Counted from the stretch's first letter, positions 54,023 through 62,491 are shown. The stretch: 64,000 nucleotides of DNA from Bacteroidales bacterium (GCA_017615795.1 JAFZZK010000029.1:25646-89645); one strand, 5' to 3'. A program made the numbers and translations. The notes: generated by a model from the letters alone, not told the origin.

Positions 54023-55140
54023 AACTCCACCGTCACGCAGTACTGCGTCTCCTCGGTTACGGGGGTGAGGGCGAGGAACCCCTCGCGCCAGCGCCCGTCC
54101 TCGCTGGCCATTGCCGGCTGCTGCTGCACATACTGCAGCATTTCGCCCCGCGCCGGACGGTACTCGATGCGCATCAGTCCCGTGGCGTTCGGGTGCACGT
54201 GGCGCTCGTAAAGCAGGTGCGCCGCCATCCCCATCGTCATCCGCAGGTTGATCTCCACCATCGGGTTCAGCTTGTACCCGTCCGCTTCGTACACGAACAT
54301 ATCCACACCCACGCAACCGTGATAATGGGGCTGGATGACCTCTTGGATGAATTCTTTCAGGGCAGTCTGGATGCTTTCCAACGTGTTGGTGTCAATCCAT
54401 TGCGAGAGGATGCGCACGATGTCGGGGTCGGGGCGCAGCTCGTTGCCGGCATAGCCGTAATGTTGGGTGCGGAAGAGCGAGTAACCGCAGAAACGTACCT
54501 CTTCGGGGATGGCGACGAACTCCATCGCGAAGTCCTGCACCACATTGTACAGCGGCTCTGCCAGCAGGGCGCCTTGCCGGCGCAGCACTCCCGCGCACTG
54601 CCGCCGCAGGGTGGAGGAGAACTCCCCGTGCGCATACAGGTTGCCCCGCCCGTTACCCGAGTATGGTGATTTGAAGATGCAATCTTTCCATTCAGCAATG
54701 TATCCCTCCACCTCGTCGATGCGGGTGAGCCGGCGGGCGGTGACGGGCAGCGGCAGGTCAGGACACCGCCGCCGCAGAAAGTCCATCGCCGGGATGGTGA
54801 TTTGCCGGTGGGCCAGGTCCCGCAGACTGTCCAGTTGGCTGTCGGTGGGGAGAAGGGACTCTGCCAATCCTGCCGCGCGCAACTGCCGCCGCATCAGCCG
54901 GTCCCATCCCCACGGACGGATGTCCACGTCCTCCAAAGTGGAGAGATCGTGCGGCTGCTTGTCGTACGGGTTGAAGAGCAACGCCTCCTCCGCGTCGGCC
55001 AGATAGCGCACAAAGGGGGCACAGTCCCTCGCGAACTGCACGGCCGACTGCAGCGGGACAAAATGCTCGCTGTTGTTCGCCAAGGCGTAATCGTGCTCGG
55101 GATTGAAGAGGTAGAGGGCGCGCGGCTTGGCAGTATGCAT
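54007..55140 (-). CDS. uncharacterised ATP-grasp-like protein
   Basis: I do not recognise a named family. The 377-residue cytoplasmic-looking protein begins ALYLFNPEHDYALANNS and later shows KSPYSGNGRGNLYA (about 153-166), which fits an ATP-grasp glycine loop after the binding Lys, and CVGVDMFVYEADG...NPMVEINLRMTMG (about 276-306), which fits the metal/ATP-binding Asp, Glu and Asn of that fold. ATP-grasp enzymes join a carboxylate to an amine or thiol. It is co-oriented with the ybjQ gene 14 nt upstream. The gene is visibly more GC-rich than the genes that follow. Confidence 0.6.
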   Translation of the reverse strand: MHTAKPRALYLFNPEHDYALANNSEHFVPLQSAVQFARDCAPFVRYLADAEEALLFNPYDKQPHDLSTLEDVDIRPWGWDRLMRRQLRAAGLAESLLPTDSQLDSLRDLAHRQITIPAMDFLRRRCPDLPLPVTARRLTRIDEVEGYIAEWKDCIFKSPYSGNGRGNLYAHGEFSSTLRRQCAGVLRRQGALLAEPLYNVVQDFAMEFVAIPEEVRFCGYSLFRTQHYGYAGNELRPDPDIVRILSQWIDTNTLESIQTALKEFIQEVIQPHYHGCVGVDMFVYEADGYKLNPMVEINLRMTMGMAAHLLYERHVHPNATGLMRIEYRPARGEMLQYVQQQPAMASEDGRWREGFLALTPVTEETQYCVTVELRIKN

Positions 55141-55154
55141 TGCCGGGCGGGGCG

Positions 55155-55475
55155 TTAAGCGAAGCGCACGGCCGTGCCCGATGCGGTGACCATCAGCATA
55201 CTGTTGTTTCCGCCGAGCACTTGATACTCGAAATCGATGCCTACAACGCCGTCAGCACCCAAGCTGGCTGCGCGTTCCTGGAGTTCCGCCAAGGCGTGCT
55301 GGCGTGCATCCATCAGCTCTTTCTCGTATGAACCGGAACGGCCCCCGAAGAAATCGCGGAGCCCCGCGGCAAAGTCCTTGATGAAGTTGATGCCGGTGAT
55401 AACTTCGCCGAATACAATGCCCTTGTATTCGTAAATCTGTTTTCCTTCAATGGTAGCAGTGGTGGTTAGAATCAT
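55155..55475 (-). CDS. YbjQ/UPF0145 family protein
   Basis: From ATG 55475 the 106-residue product matches the usual YbjQ length and pattern: [39 protein letters not shown] and a C-terminal half with [20 protein letters not shown] and [11 protein letters not shown]. These small pentameric proteins were called heavy-metal-binding from structure; a function is not established. An upstream in-frame extension would run over the promoter. The ATP-grasp-like gene follows after 14 nt. Confidence 0.9.
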   Translation of the reverse strand: MILTTTATIEGKQIYEYKGIVFGEVITGINFIKDFAAGLRDFFGGRSGSYEKELMDARQHALAELQERAASLGADGVVGIDFEYQVLGGNNSMLMVTASGTAVRFA

Positions 55476-55534
55476 TTTTTTAGGTTTTAGGTTATAGGGT
55501 TTAATCCTGCCGCCATAAGCGACAATCGCGACCG

Positions 55535-55542
55535 CAAAAATA
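55535..55542 (-). promoter_or_regulatory. -7 box of ybjQ
   Basis: TATTTTTG on the minus strand, 59 nt before the ATG. Confidence 0.5.
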
Positions 55543-55646
55543 AACAATTATCCGATATGTTTTTGGTGATTATATGCAGATTTGTCCCGAAGGGACTACA
55601 TCCCAGTAACCCCGCACAAGCGACCGGGATGGAGCGCAGTGTGGGG

Positions 55647-55759
55647 GAGAGGCGGCGTGCCACAAACCCACGCGGCGCGGGGAAGGCTTTCCACGATGCA
55701 GGGAGCGCCCTCGCCGCAAAAGGGAGACGCCGGATAAAAGCGATGAGTGACGACCTCAT
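55647..55759. repeat. 112-bp palindromic repeat, copy A
   Basis: About 113 bp aligning with 57275-57386 at roughly 85% identity by eye, ending in the identical GCGATGAGTGACGACCTCAT. The core contains CGCGGCG...CGCCGC arms. Frames open through it on both strands give peptides of similar sequence in both copies, but I regard these as non-coding. Confidence 0.8.
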
Positions 55760-55786
55760 AATGCGATGTAAGGTGTTTTTTTGGAT

Positions 55787-55822
55787 TATAATGGAAAAAT
55801 ATTATAATAATTTTCCATTATA
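55787..55822. promoter_or_regulatory. perfect 12-bp inverted repeat upstream of the DUF4143 gene
   Basis: TATAATGGAAAA (55787-55798) and TTTTCCATTATA (55811-55822) are exact reverse complements with a 12-nt spacer. The right arm ends 13 nt before the -7 box, so the element covers the -33 region and may be an operator. Confidence 0.55.
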
Positions 55823-55835
55823 TCATAAAAAATAG

Positions 55836-55843
55836 TATTTTTG
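55836..55843 (+). promoter_or_regulatory. -7 box of the DUF4143 ATPase gene
   Basis: TATTTTTG, 23 nt before the ATG. Confidence 0.55.
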
Positions 55844-55866
55844 CATTTTGAAAAAAAAGTAATAAT

Positions 55867-57000
55867 ATGATAGAACGCGCTTTAAAACAATTGGTCAGAC
55901 AGAGGATGTTTCGCGGAAAAATTGTAATACTCACGGGACCGCGACAAGTAGGTAAGACCACACTTCTTCGTATGTTGATGGACGAATCGGACACTAAAAC
56001 GCTTTTCTGGAATTGCGATGAACCCGATGTGAGGCAGAAACTTAACAGCCCAGCATCGACACAACTGAAAGCGGAGATTGGCGATGCAAAACTCATATTG
56101 ATAGACGAAGCACAGCGGGTTCTTAACATTGGCCTTACCTTGAAACTTTTGGTTGACAACTTTCCTGACAAACAGATCGTCGTTACGGGTTCCTCTGCAT
56201 TGGAACTTAACAACGCCACAAACGAACCATTGACAGGTAGAAAATTTGAATACAATATGCTGCCCTTGTCAGCTGAGGAACTTTTAGGTCATTATGGAAA
56301 AAACATTGAAGGGCGACTTTTGGGGCGGCGACTTGTTTATGGCTCATATCCCGATGTGGTGAATCTTGAGGGTGAGGAACGAGAGATTCTTACCAATCTG
56401 GCGGGAAGTTATTTATATAAGGATATTTTCGCATTTCAGGACGTTCGCAAACCCGAAATCATTGAACAACTCTTGCAGGCATTGGCCTTGCAATTGGGAA
56501 ACGAAGTCTCGTTCAACGAGCTGGGCAAACTTCTCGGACTGAACTCTCAAACAGTACAGCGATATATCGATTTGATGGAAAAAACATTTATCGTGTTTCA
56601 TTTGCGTTCATTCAGTCGGAATGTGCGCAACGAACTGAAAAAAAGCCGCAAGATATATTTTTGGGACAATGGCATACGCAATGCTATTCTCGGCGATTTC
56701 AAACCCTTGAATTTGCGGCAGGACACAGGTGCATTGTGGGAAAACTACCTTGTTGTGGAGCGGTTGAAGCACCATTCATATAGTCAGTTCTATGGAAAGA
56801 GTTATTTTTGGCGCACCCAGCAACAGCAGGAAATTGATTATTTAGAAGATGTTGACGGAATGCTACACACCTATGAGTTCAAATGGAGCAACACAAGGCA
56901 TCCGAAACTGACGGAGACATTTGCCAAAAATTACCCTGAACACACCTATGCTGTGATAAACCCAGACAACTATCAGGATTTTGTTGCTGGCAAGGTGTGA
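55867..57000 (+). CDS. AAA ATPase with DUF4143 domain
   Basis: The 377-residue protein has an AAA_14-type ATPase (Walker A GPRQVGKT, residues 24-31; Walker B LILIDEAQ, about 75-82; VVTGSSALEL sensor-like segment) and a C-terminal DUF4143 domain with SYLYKDIFAFQDVRK, a winged-helix part and a PD-(D/E)xK-like end (DYLEDVDGMLHTYEFKW). Such ATPases are frequent, variable accessory genes of anaerobes with unknown role. The gene is AT-richer than the genes before it, is bracketed by two copies of a 112-bp repeat, and is followed by a leftover C-terminus of a second family member. Confidence 0.85.
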   Translation: MIERALKQLVRQRMFRGKIVILTGPRQVGKTTLLRMLMDESDTKTLFWNCDEPDVRQKLNSPASTQLKAEIGDAKLILIDEAQRVLNIGLTLKLLVDNFPDKQIVVTGSSALELNNATNEPLTGRKFEYNMLPLSAEELLGHYGKNIEGRLLGRRLVYGSYPDVVNLEGEEREILTNLAGSYLYKDIFAFQDVRKPEIIEQLLQALALQLGNEVSFNELGKLLGLNSQTVQRYIDLMEKTFIVFHLRSFSRNVRNELKKSRKIYFWDNGIRNAILGDFKPLNLRQDTGALWENYLVVERLKHHSYSQFYGKSYFWRTQQQQEIDYLEDVDGMLHTYEFKWSNTRHPKLTETFAKNYPEHTYAVINPDNYQDFVAGKV

Positions 57001-57070
57001 GCTTGAGAATTATCCTGCAAAAGAGACAGTGGTTGTTACCCCCGAAAACTATTTAGACTGGTTGCACTGA
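56999..57070 (+). pseudogene. residual C-terminus of a second DUF4143 ATPase
   Basis: In the frame shifted against the intact gene the sequence reads ELENYPAKETVVVTPENYL then DWLH and a stop. It aligns with the end of the intact protein (KNYPEHTYAVINPDNYQDF) at N-Y-P, V, P, N-Y and D. It has no start of its own and only 23 codons, so it looks like what remains after recombination between, or replacement of, related genes. Confidence 0.55.
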
Positions 57071-57274
57071 TAGGAGTGTTTTTTTTGGAAAATACATTCC
57101 GAATACAGTTCGAATAGAGGCAGTATGGTCGTGTGCCAACAGATCACTTTCTTCTATGCTTGCATCACATCGAGCTCCTCCCTTTCGCACCGTGCAAACG
57201 CCGTGCTTCGGGGCAAGGTGCTCCCGCGGTGCGATGGTTGTCGGGCGCGCATTCCTCCCCCCAGACTGCACCGG

Positions 57275-57386
57275 GAGAGCGGCGCGCCACAAACCCTCGC
57301 GGCGCGGGGAAGACCTTCCACGATGCACAGAACGTGCTCGCCGCGAAAGGGAGACTACAAATAATAGCGATGAGTGACGACCTCAT
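57275..57386. repeat. 112-bp palindromic repeat, copy B
   Basis: Direct repeat of copy A in the same orientation. Arms TCGCGGCG (57297-57304) and CGCCGCGA (57339-57346) form a stem. It ends 5 bp before the stop codon of hsdR on the opposite strand. The remainder of the 57071-57390 gap is GC-rich non-coding sequence with no gene that I can support. Confidence 0.8.
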
Positions 57387-57390
57387 TGAC

Positions 57391-60300
57391 CTATAGTGTT
57401 TGCATATAATCCAAATTTCCTAACATTCGAGTGATGACGCTTCGGAAATCTGCTTTGAAGCCATCATTCTGCTGGTACTCCTTGTACAATGAATTGTCGC
57501 CCTTGCGTTTCTGTCGCATAATTCGGTCAATAATCTCATTCATTAGGGCATCCACAGCCTGTTGGTCGGGGTTGCCCACTACCAGCGACTTGTAGTCTTC
57601 GTCGTTTGCAACGGCTTGTGCTACGCTTACCAATTTCATCTTCTGGTCGTCAGGTGTGGCATTCCAACCATTAAACCAGCGGTTATTGAACTCCTTGAGA
57701 ATCTCATCCAACGGGTCTTTGGTCACACCCTCACCTCCAGCATTGACCATCTTCGCTTTCAGTGGGTCAATGGTGGCCTCCCCGGCATCCAGAGTGATAG
57801 GCTCGTTCAATGCGGTGCGACGAAGCCCGTAGGTGTTCAAATCCACCGAATCCAGCAGATCCTTCATACTGTCGATGTCCGGACCCGTGATGTGCAGGCT
57901 GGGAATGAGGTAACGCAGGAACCAGAACAGTTTCTCCCACTCTTTCACCTCAAAGGGCATGATGGCAGCCACTCGAGAATAGATTTTCACAAACTGCTTG
58001 CACTTCATCTTGAAATCTGCTTTGCCGTTCTCAGTCCACTCAATTTCCAAGTTGAACCGGTCGGCGGCAGCATCGATAATGGGTGCCCACTGGTCGGCCT
58101 CGGCACCGTGGATATATAAGTCAATGAAGCTGTTAACCTCTTCCATATCAAACACCCCAATTCCTATGATGGTGTTTTTCAGTTCGTGCAGGATGTTGAC
58201 ATCGGTGGCCTCCGACAGTGTGGTAGCCGTGTAGAAGGGGTCAAAGGAATCTTTAATATCCTCTTTCGTATTATAGAAATCAAGAATGAAGAGGTCTTCG
58301 CTCAGTTTGCCCAAATCGGGGGCGGAACGGTTCAGACGCGACAGGGCTTGGACCGCCAAAACGCCCGCCAGAGGCTTATCCACGTACATGGCACAGAGTT
58401 TGGGCTGGTCGAAGCCGGTCAGATACTTGTTAGCGACCACCAAGATGCGATAGTCATCAGTGTCGAACATCTCGGCCGTCTTGGAATCGGGGAAACCGTT
58501 CATGCCCGCTTCGGTGTATTGTATCCAGTAACCACTGCGTTCCTCAGCGGCTATGGCATACACTCCTCCCTGCTCGGTGGAATGGAGGGCGCAAGACTGA
58601 TGCTCAATCTTTTTCTCGCCGCTAAAGGCGATTAAAATCTTGTAGGGAAGATTCCGTTCCATGGCTAACTTGTTCAATGCCTGATAATAAAGGATGGCGC
58701 ATTCGATGTCTTTGGTCACCACCATGGCTTTGGCCTTGCCTTTCAGCTTATGACTGCGGAATATCTTCGCATCGAAATGAGTCAAAATCACGTCAGCCTT
58801 TGCGGCAATGGTTTTCGGATCACGCTCTACTGCGCCCCGAAGTTTCTTCTGTGCCCGCTCGTTGTTGTATTCGGGATTGTCTTCAATGCTCTTGGTGAGC
58901 TCGTAGTAACTCTTGTAAGTCGTGTAGTTGGTCAGCACATCAAGGATGAAACCCTCTTCGATGGCCTGTTTCATGCTGTAGAGATGAAACGGGTGGAACT
59001 TGCCTTCCGTATCCATGCTGCCGAAACGTTCCAATGTCTCTCTTTTCGGGGTGGCAGTGAAAGCGAAATAGGAGCAGTTGGTGCTCATCTTGCGGTCTTT
59101 CATCAACTTTTCCAACAGTGCATCAGTGTCAGCCCCGTCCGTATCATCATCTTTTTGCAATGATGCGTTCAGCTTGTCGGCAGCAATCCCGCTCTGACTG
59201 CTGTGAGCCTCGTCAATAATTACGGCGAAGTTACGGTCGCTCATATTATTGATGGTATCGCACATGAAGGGGAATTTCTGTATAGTCGTGATGATAATAC
59301 GTTTTCCATCTTCAATATGCTGTCTCAGCCCTGTCTTTGGAATCCTGTCTTTGCTGTCTGCACAATCGGCGTGAGCCACTATTTTTGAGGCCTTTCCGAA
59401 GGTCCGTATGTTGTCTGTTATCTGTTTGTCCAGCAACTGGCGGTCTGTCACCACGATGACGGAGTTGAAGAGGGGAGCGTCCATTGCCTTGGCTCTGACC
59501 GCATCCATCGAGTTGGGACAGGTCTTGATGAGTTTGTAAGCCAGCCAAGTGAGCGAGTTGGACTTTCCCGAACCTGCCGAATGTTCGATGAGATAGGTCT
59601 TTCCCACACCTGCTTCAGCCACATCGTGCACCAATTTATTTACCACATCCAGCTGGTGGTAACGCGGAAAGATTAATTTCTTGGCGTTCTTCATGATGTG
59701 CGGCACCTTTTTCTGTGTCTTGGCCTCGTCGTAGTCGAAGCAGACGTAGTTCATGATGATGTCGGCCACGGTGTCCTTTTGCAGGATATGCTCCCACATA
59801 TAGGAGGTCTTGTAGCCACCGTTGGTGTTTACGGGATTGCCCGCACCCTGCCCATTGGGCAGACCTTGGTTGAAGGGCATGAAATAGGTCTTGTTGAGGT
59901 TGAGGCGTGTGGTGAAAAACACCTCATCCTTGTCCATCGTGAAATGTGCCAGACAGCGACCGAAGTTCAGCAATGGCTCTTTTGGGTTGCGATCTGTTGA
60001 TTTGTATTGCTTCTGTCCGTCGTATTTGGCGGTTTGATGTGTCCAAGGGTTCTTCAGTTCGAAAGTGAAAAGCGGCAAACCGTTCACGAACAGTACCATG
60101 TCGATTTCCAAAGCGGGGTTGGCCACAGAGAAGGTTTGCTGGCGTGTGAGGGAGAACTGGTTTTGGGCATATTTCTGTTTCGAAGCCTCGCTATCGGCTG
60201 CTGACGGTTTGGGATAGAACAGCGAAATATGGATATTATCAACATCCACGCCTTCGCGCAGCACCTTGATGACGCCGAATGTCTCCACCTCTTTTGCAAT

Positions 60301-60591
60301 GCGCTTGGGCAGTTCGCTCTTGAGGTCTTTGCCCTTGTATTCATTGAGCGTTTCCTTTTGCGAAGTCTCAAGGAAAGCCCACAGCCGCCGCAGATCAATA
60401 GCCAATTTCTTGTCCATGTCCATGGGCAGGCCCCAATAGTATTGTTGCGCGTTGGGCGACTGGGCTTCCACATCGTTATGCCCGTTGGCCGTGCGTTCCT
60501 CATGGGTGTTGCCCACTAAAGCTCTTTCTATGAGGGCCTCAAAGGCTTGTTCGTTGGTTTGGGATACGTTCATCGTTACTTTTAAATTCAC
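57391..60591 (-). CDS. hsdR: type I restriction enzyme, R subunit
   Basis: The ~1066-residue protein is a full-length HsdR. The nuclease domain shows Asp164 in EIDMVLFVNG and Glu178-x-Lys180 in FTFELKNP, followed by a Gln-x3-Tyr-type segment. The SF2 translocase has Walker A HSAGSGKSNSL (about 338-348) and DEAH in IIDEAHSSQSG (about 456), and the C-terminal helical part binds the methylase core. It cuts DNA after ATP-driven translocation. GTG 60591 overlaps the preceding stop (GTGA), supporting coupled translation; ATG 60573 is the alternative. No hsdM or hsdS lies in the window; they may be beyond the right edge. Confidence 0.93.
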   Translation of the reverse strand: MNLKVTMNVSQTNEQAFEALIERALVGNTHEERTANGHNDVEAQSPNAQQYYWGLPMDMDKKLAIDLRRLWAFLETSQKETLNEYKGKDLKSELPKRIAKEVETFGVIKVLREGVDVDNIHISLFYPKPSAADSEASKQKYAQNQFSLTRQQTFSVANPALEIDMVLFVNGLPLFTFELKNPWTHQTAKYDGQKQYKSTDRNPKEPLLNFGRCLAHFTMDKDEVFFTTRLNLNKTYFMPFNQGLPNGQGAGNPVNTNGGYKTSYMWEHILQKDTVADIIMNYVCFDYDEAKTQKKVPHIMKNAKKLIFPRYHQLDVVNKLVHDVAEAGVGKTYLIEHSAGSGKSNSLTWLAYKLIKTCPNSMDAVRAKAMDAPLFNSVIVVTDRQLLDKQITDNIRTFGKASKIVAHADCADSKDRIPKTGLRQHIEDGKRIIITTIQKFPFMCDTINNMSDRNFAVIIDEAHSSQSGIAADKLNASLQKDDDTDGADTDALLEKLMKDRKMSTNCSYFAFTATPKRETLERFGSMDTEGKFHPFHLYSMKQAIEEGFILDVLTNYTTYKSYYELTKSIEDNPEYNNERAQKKLRGAVERDPKTIAAKADVILTHFDAKIFRSHKLKGKAKAMVVTKDIECAILYYQALNKLAMERNLPYKILIAFSGEKKIEHQSCALHSTEQGGVYAIAAEERSGYWIQYTEAGMNGFPDSKTAEMFDTDDYRILVVANKYLTGFDQPKLCAMYVDKPLAGVLAVQALSRLNRSAPDLGKLSEDLFILDFYNTKEDIKDSFDPFYTATTLSEATDVNILHELKNTIIGIGVFDMEEVNSFIDLYIHGAEADQWAPIIDAAADRFNLEIEWTENGKADFKMKCKQFVKIYSRVAAIMPFEVKEWEKLFWFLRYLIPSLHITGPDIDSMKDLLDSVDLNTYGLRRTALNEPITLDAGEATIDPLKAKMVNAGGEGVTKDPLDEILKEFNNRWFNGWNATPDDQKMKLVSVAQAVANDEDYKSLVVGNPDQQAVDALMNEIIDRIMRQKRKGDNSLYKEYQQNDGFKADFRSVITRMLGNLDYMQTL

Positions 60592-61172
60592 CTACAATAA
60601 GGGATGGGACGAAATTCTTTATAACACGCATGTGTATTAACGACGCTCAAATCAAGATTCTCGACATCTTTATCTTTTGTGATTCTTTTATTGCAACGAT
60701 CCTCCTTTATGATAAGTTTGCGGTATTTGATTTGACGAACATCGAATTCAGGAAAATCATTTTCTTCTTTTATCCTTTCTGCTGATTTCAAAATGAAATC
60801 AAAAAAGGTACATGATGCGTCTATCTGTTTCTCTGCTCCACTTGTAACACCGCGCTTCATTTCCAGAAAAAACACAAACAATCCATTAATGTGCTGTACC
60901 AACAAAATATAGTCACAAAAGCTGTTTAATCCTTCTGGTGCCGTAGGTTCATCTCTTCTCTGATTGAAAAAAGGGAACAGCTTGTTCACATTTTTGTCAG
61001 GGGTGTTGAAACAATATAGTTTCATATCCAAAATAGACCGAGTATCATTTTTAATGTCCACACGTTGTTCATCATGTAACAAATCGGAAGGCTCAACCAT
61101 TGTCAATGCTCTATCCCCCTCTTGCAAGAAGTCCGAATTAAGAATCCATTTTAAATAATCAATTTCTTGCAT
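60588..61172 (-). CDS. small protein with D...ExK nuclease-like signature
   Basis: I do not recognise a named family. The 194-residue protein has no signal or membrane segment. Around residues 85-108 it reads FCDYILLVQHINGLFVFFLEMK, here split as Asp87, then after a hydrophobic strand Glu104-x-Lys106, the spacing expected for the core of a PD-(D/E)xK nuclease fold; a polar helix with GAEKQIDASCTFFDFIL follows as in those folds. It lies 7 nt behind an SMC/ABC-like ATPase gene and overlaps hsdR by 4 nt, so it is made together with both. An effector role in a defence module is my inference. Confidence 0.6.
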   Translation of the reverse strand: MQEIDYLKWILNSDFLQEGDRALTMVEPSDLLHDEQRVDIKNDTRSILDMKLYCFNTPDKNVNKLFPFFNQRRDEPTAPEGLNSFCDYILLVQHINGLFVFFLEMKRGVTSGAEKQIDASCTFFDFILKSAERIKEENDFPEFDVRQIKYRKLIIKEDRCNKRITKDKDVENLDLSVVNTHACYKEFRPIPYCR

Positions 61173-61179
61173 AATTCAA

Positions 61180-62463
61180 TTATTCAATCGGGTGGTCGTA
61201 TTTTAAAACTTCATAGAAGGTGTTCGTCACATCATTTTGTTGGTTAATGGCATCATCAATGGACGGCATGTTGAACCCGTACCTATCTACGGCAAGAGGC
61301 TCCACGATTACTTTTCCTTTCGCATTTTTTTGGAACAAGAATGGTGCGAACTTGTCTTGGGAAAGGCAAAGACTTTTATCATACCCCATTTTAGCCATAA
61401 TCTCGTCACCAGCCTTGTTTAAGCCATCCGCCATGATCATATTGTTGATTTCACGAATGATGTAATCGCTATGGGTGCTGACGACGAGCCTGAGACCTGC
61501 ATTGATCATCTTGACGAAAATCTTAGCCAAAAGAATCTGATTCTTTGGGTGAAGGTTTAGTTCAGGCTCATCCACAAACAGAACATTATATTGTCCAGCA
61601 GTATGACGTAAATAAAACACTAACGGTGCCAACGTTTTGACCGCTGACGATGACTCATTGTAACCAAGTTCAGTATTATTGGAAACATGATACAAAACCT
61701 CTCCATCCTCTGAAACAGTGAGGTTGCCATGCAAAATCATCTGTTCTATTTCATCTGCGAATTCCGTATAATCCGATTCTTTTTTCCTTTGGTTCACCAC
61801 ATCTGCAGCATCCGCCAATCCATCCGCAATCGGTTTAGGATAACGGGCATTCAACCGTTCTTCCGGATTCCTAAGCCTGCCAACAGACAATTCTTTGTTG
61901 AAGGTATAAATACCACTGCGTTCGGCAGTAAACATTTGAGCCCCAATAATACCATCAAAATACAATGCGGTAACTAATAAAGCTTGCACAATAGGCTGGT
62001 GTTCTTCTTTTTTCCACCGCAATTGATATTCATACGAGTTGGCTTTTTTTACAATGTGATTGGATCCAACAATTACCGCTTTCTCATATAATTCTTTTTC
62101 CCATTCTTCTTTTGTGGTTGCAATTTCACATTTGAATGAATTTGTAGTAATATTCAAATTCATTGAATCAACCACCATTTTTTTACGATGTTTAAGAAAA
62201 TCTATCAACAGGTCATATAACTTAGCTGCATTAACTTCTCCATCAACGCCACTGTTAAGTCTTTTAGTAATATTCAATTCTGCTTTTTCAAAGTGAAAAT
62301 CTTTATTCAAAAGCACCTTACGCAATTCCAAAATCAGAGAATAAAGGAATGTTGCCGCGTATGTTTTTCCCGTCCCGTTGTCACCCGCAAAGAGGATGAA
62401 CGGTTGGGACATATCAATTTCCATTGAATCAATAACACCAAGATTGGAAATTCTCAATTTCAT
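61180..62463 (-). CDS. SMC/ABC-like AAA ATPase (OLD-type head), defence-associated
   Basis: The 427-residue protein has Walker A GDNGTGKT at residues 27-34 right after an N-terminal MKLRISNLGVIDSMEIDMSQ strand, a charged helical insertion (about 45-230), a signature-like ELGYNESSSAVKTLAPL (about 263-279), Walker B NVLFVDEPELNLHP (about 291-304) and the H-loop VVSTHSDYIIREIN. This is the pattern of AAA_15/AAA_21 ATPases that pair with nucleases in systems such as Septu, PARIS, Gabija-like or OLD. No TOPRIM domain follows in the same chain. The effector is presumably the next gene, 7 nt downstream. The gene is AT-rich relative to the core genome. Confidence 0.8.
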   Translation of the reverse strand: MKLRISNLGVIDSMEIDMSQPFILFAGDNGTGKTYAATFLYSLILELRKVLLNKDFHFEKAELNITKRLNSGVDGEVNAAKLYDLLIDFLKHRKKMVVDSMNLNITTNSFKCEIATTKEEWEKELYEKAVIVGSNHIVKKANSYEYQLRWKKEEHQPIVQALLVTALYFDGIIGAQMFTAERSGIYTFNKELSVGRLRNPEERLNARYPKPIADGLADAADVVNQRKKESDYTEFADEIEQMILHGNLTVSEDGEVLYHVSNNTELGYNESSSAVKTLAPLVFYLRHTAGQYNVLFVDEPELNLHPKNQILLAKIFVKMINAGLRLVVSTHSDYIIREINNMIMADGLNKAGDEIMAKMGYDKSLCLSQDKFAPFLFQKNAKGKVIVEPLAVDRYGFNMPSIDDAINQQNDVTNTFYEVLKYDHPIE

Positions 62464-62491
62464 AACTATTCTAGTTTATCATTTTAATTTG

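Noticed and set aside
55867-57000. Transposon or insertion sequence carrying the DUF4143 gene
   Set aside because: There is no transposase, no terminal inverted repeats of IS type and no target-site duplication; only direct copies of a palindromic repeat flank it.
57165-57386. Minus-strand open frame in repeat copy B as a gene
   Set aside because: It coincides with a non-coding palindromic repeat and has no promoter; the matching frame in copy A follows from DNA identity.
60588-61172. Assignment of the small protein as RloB or PARIS AriB
   Set aside because: No TOPRIM-like motif and no DUF4435-like features were visible; the D...ExK pattern is different.
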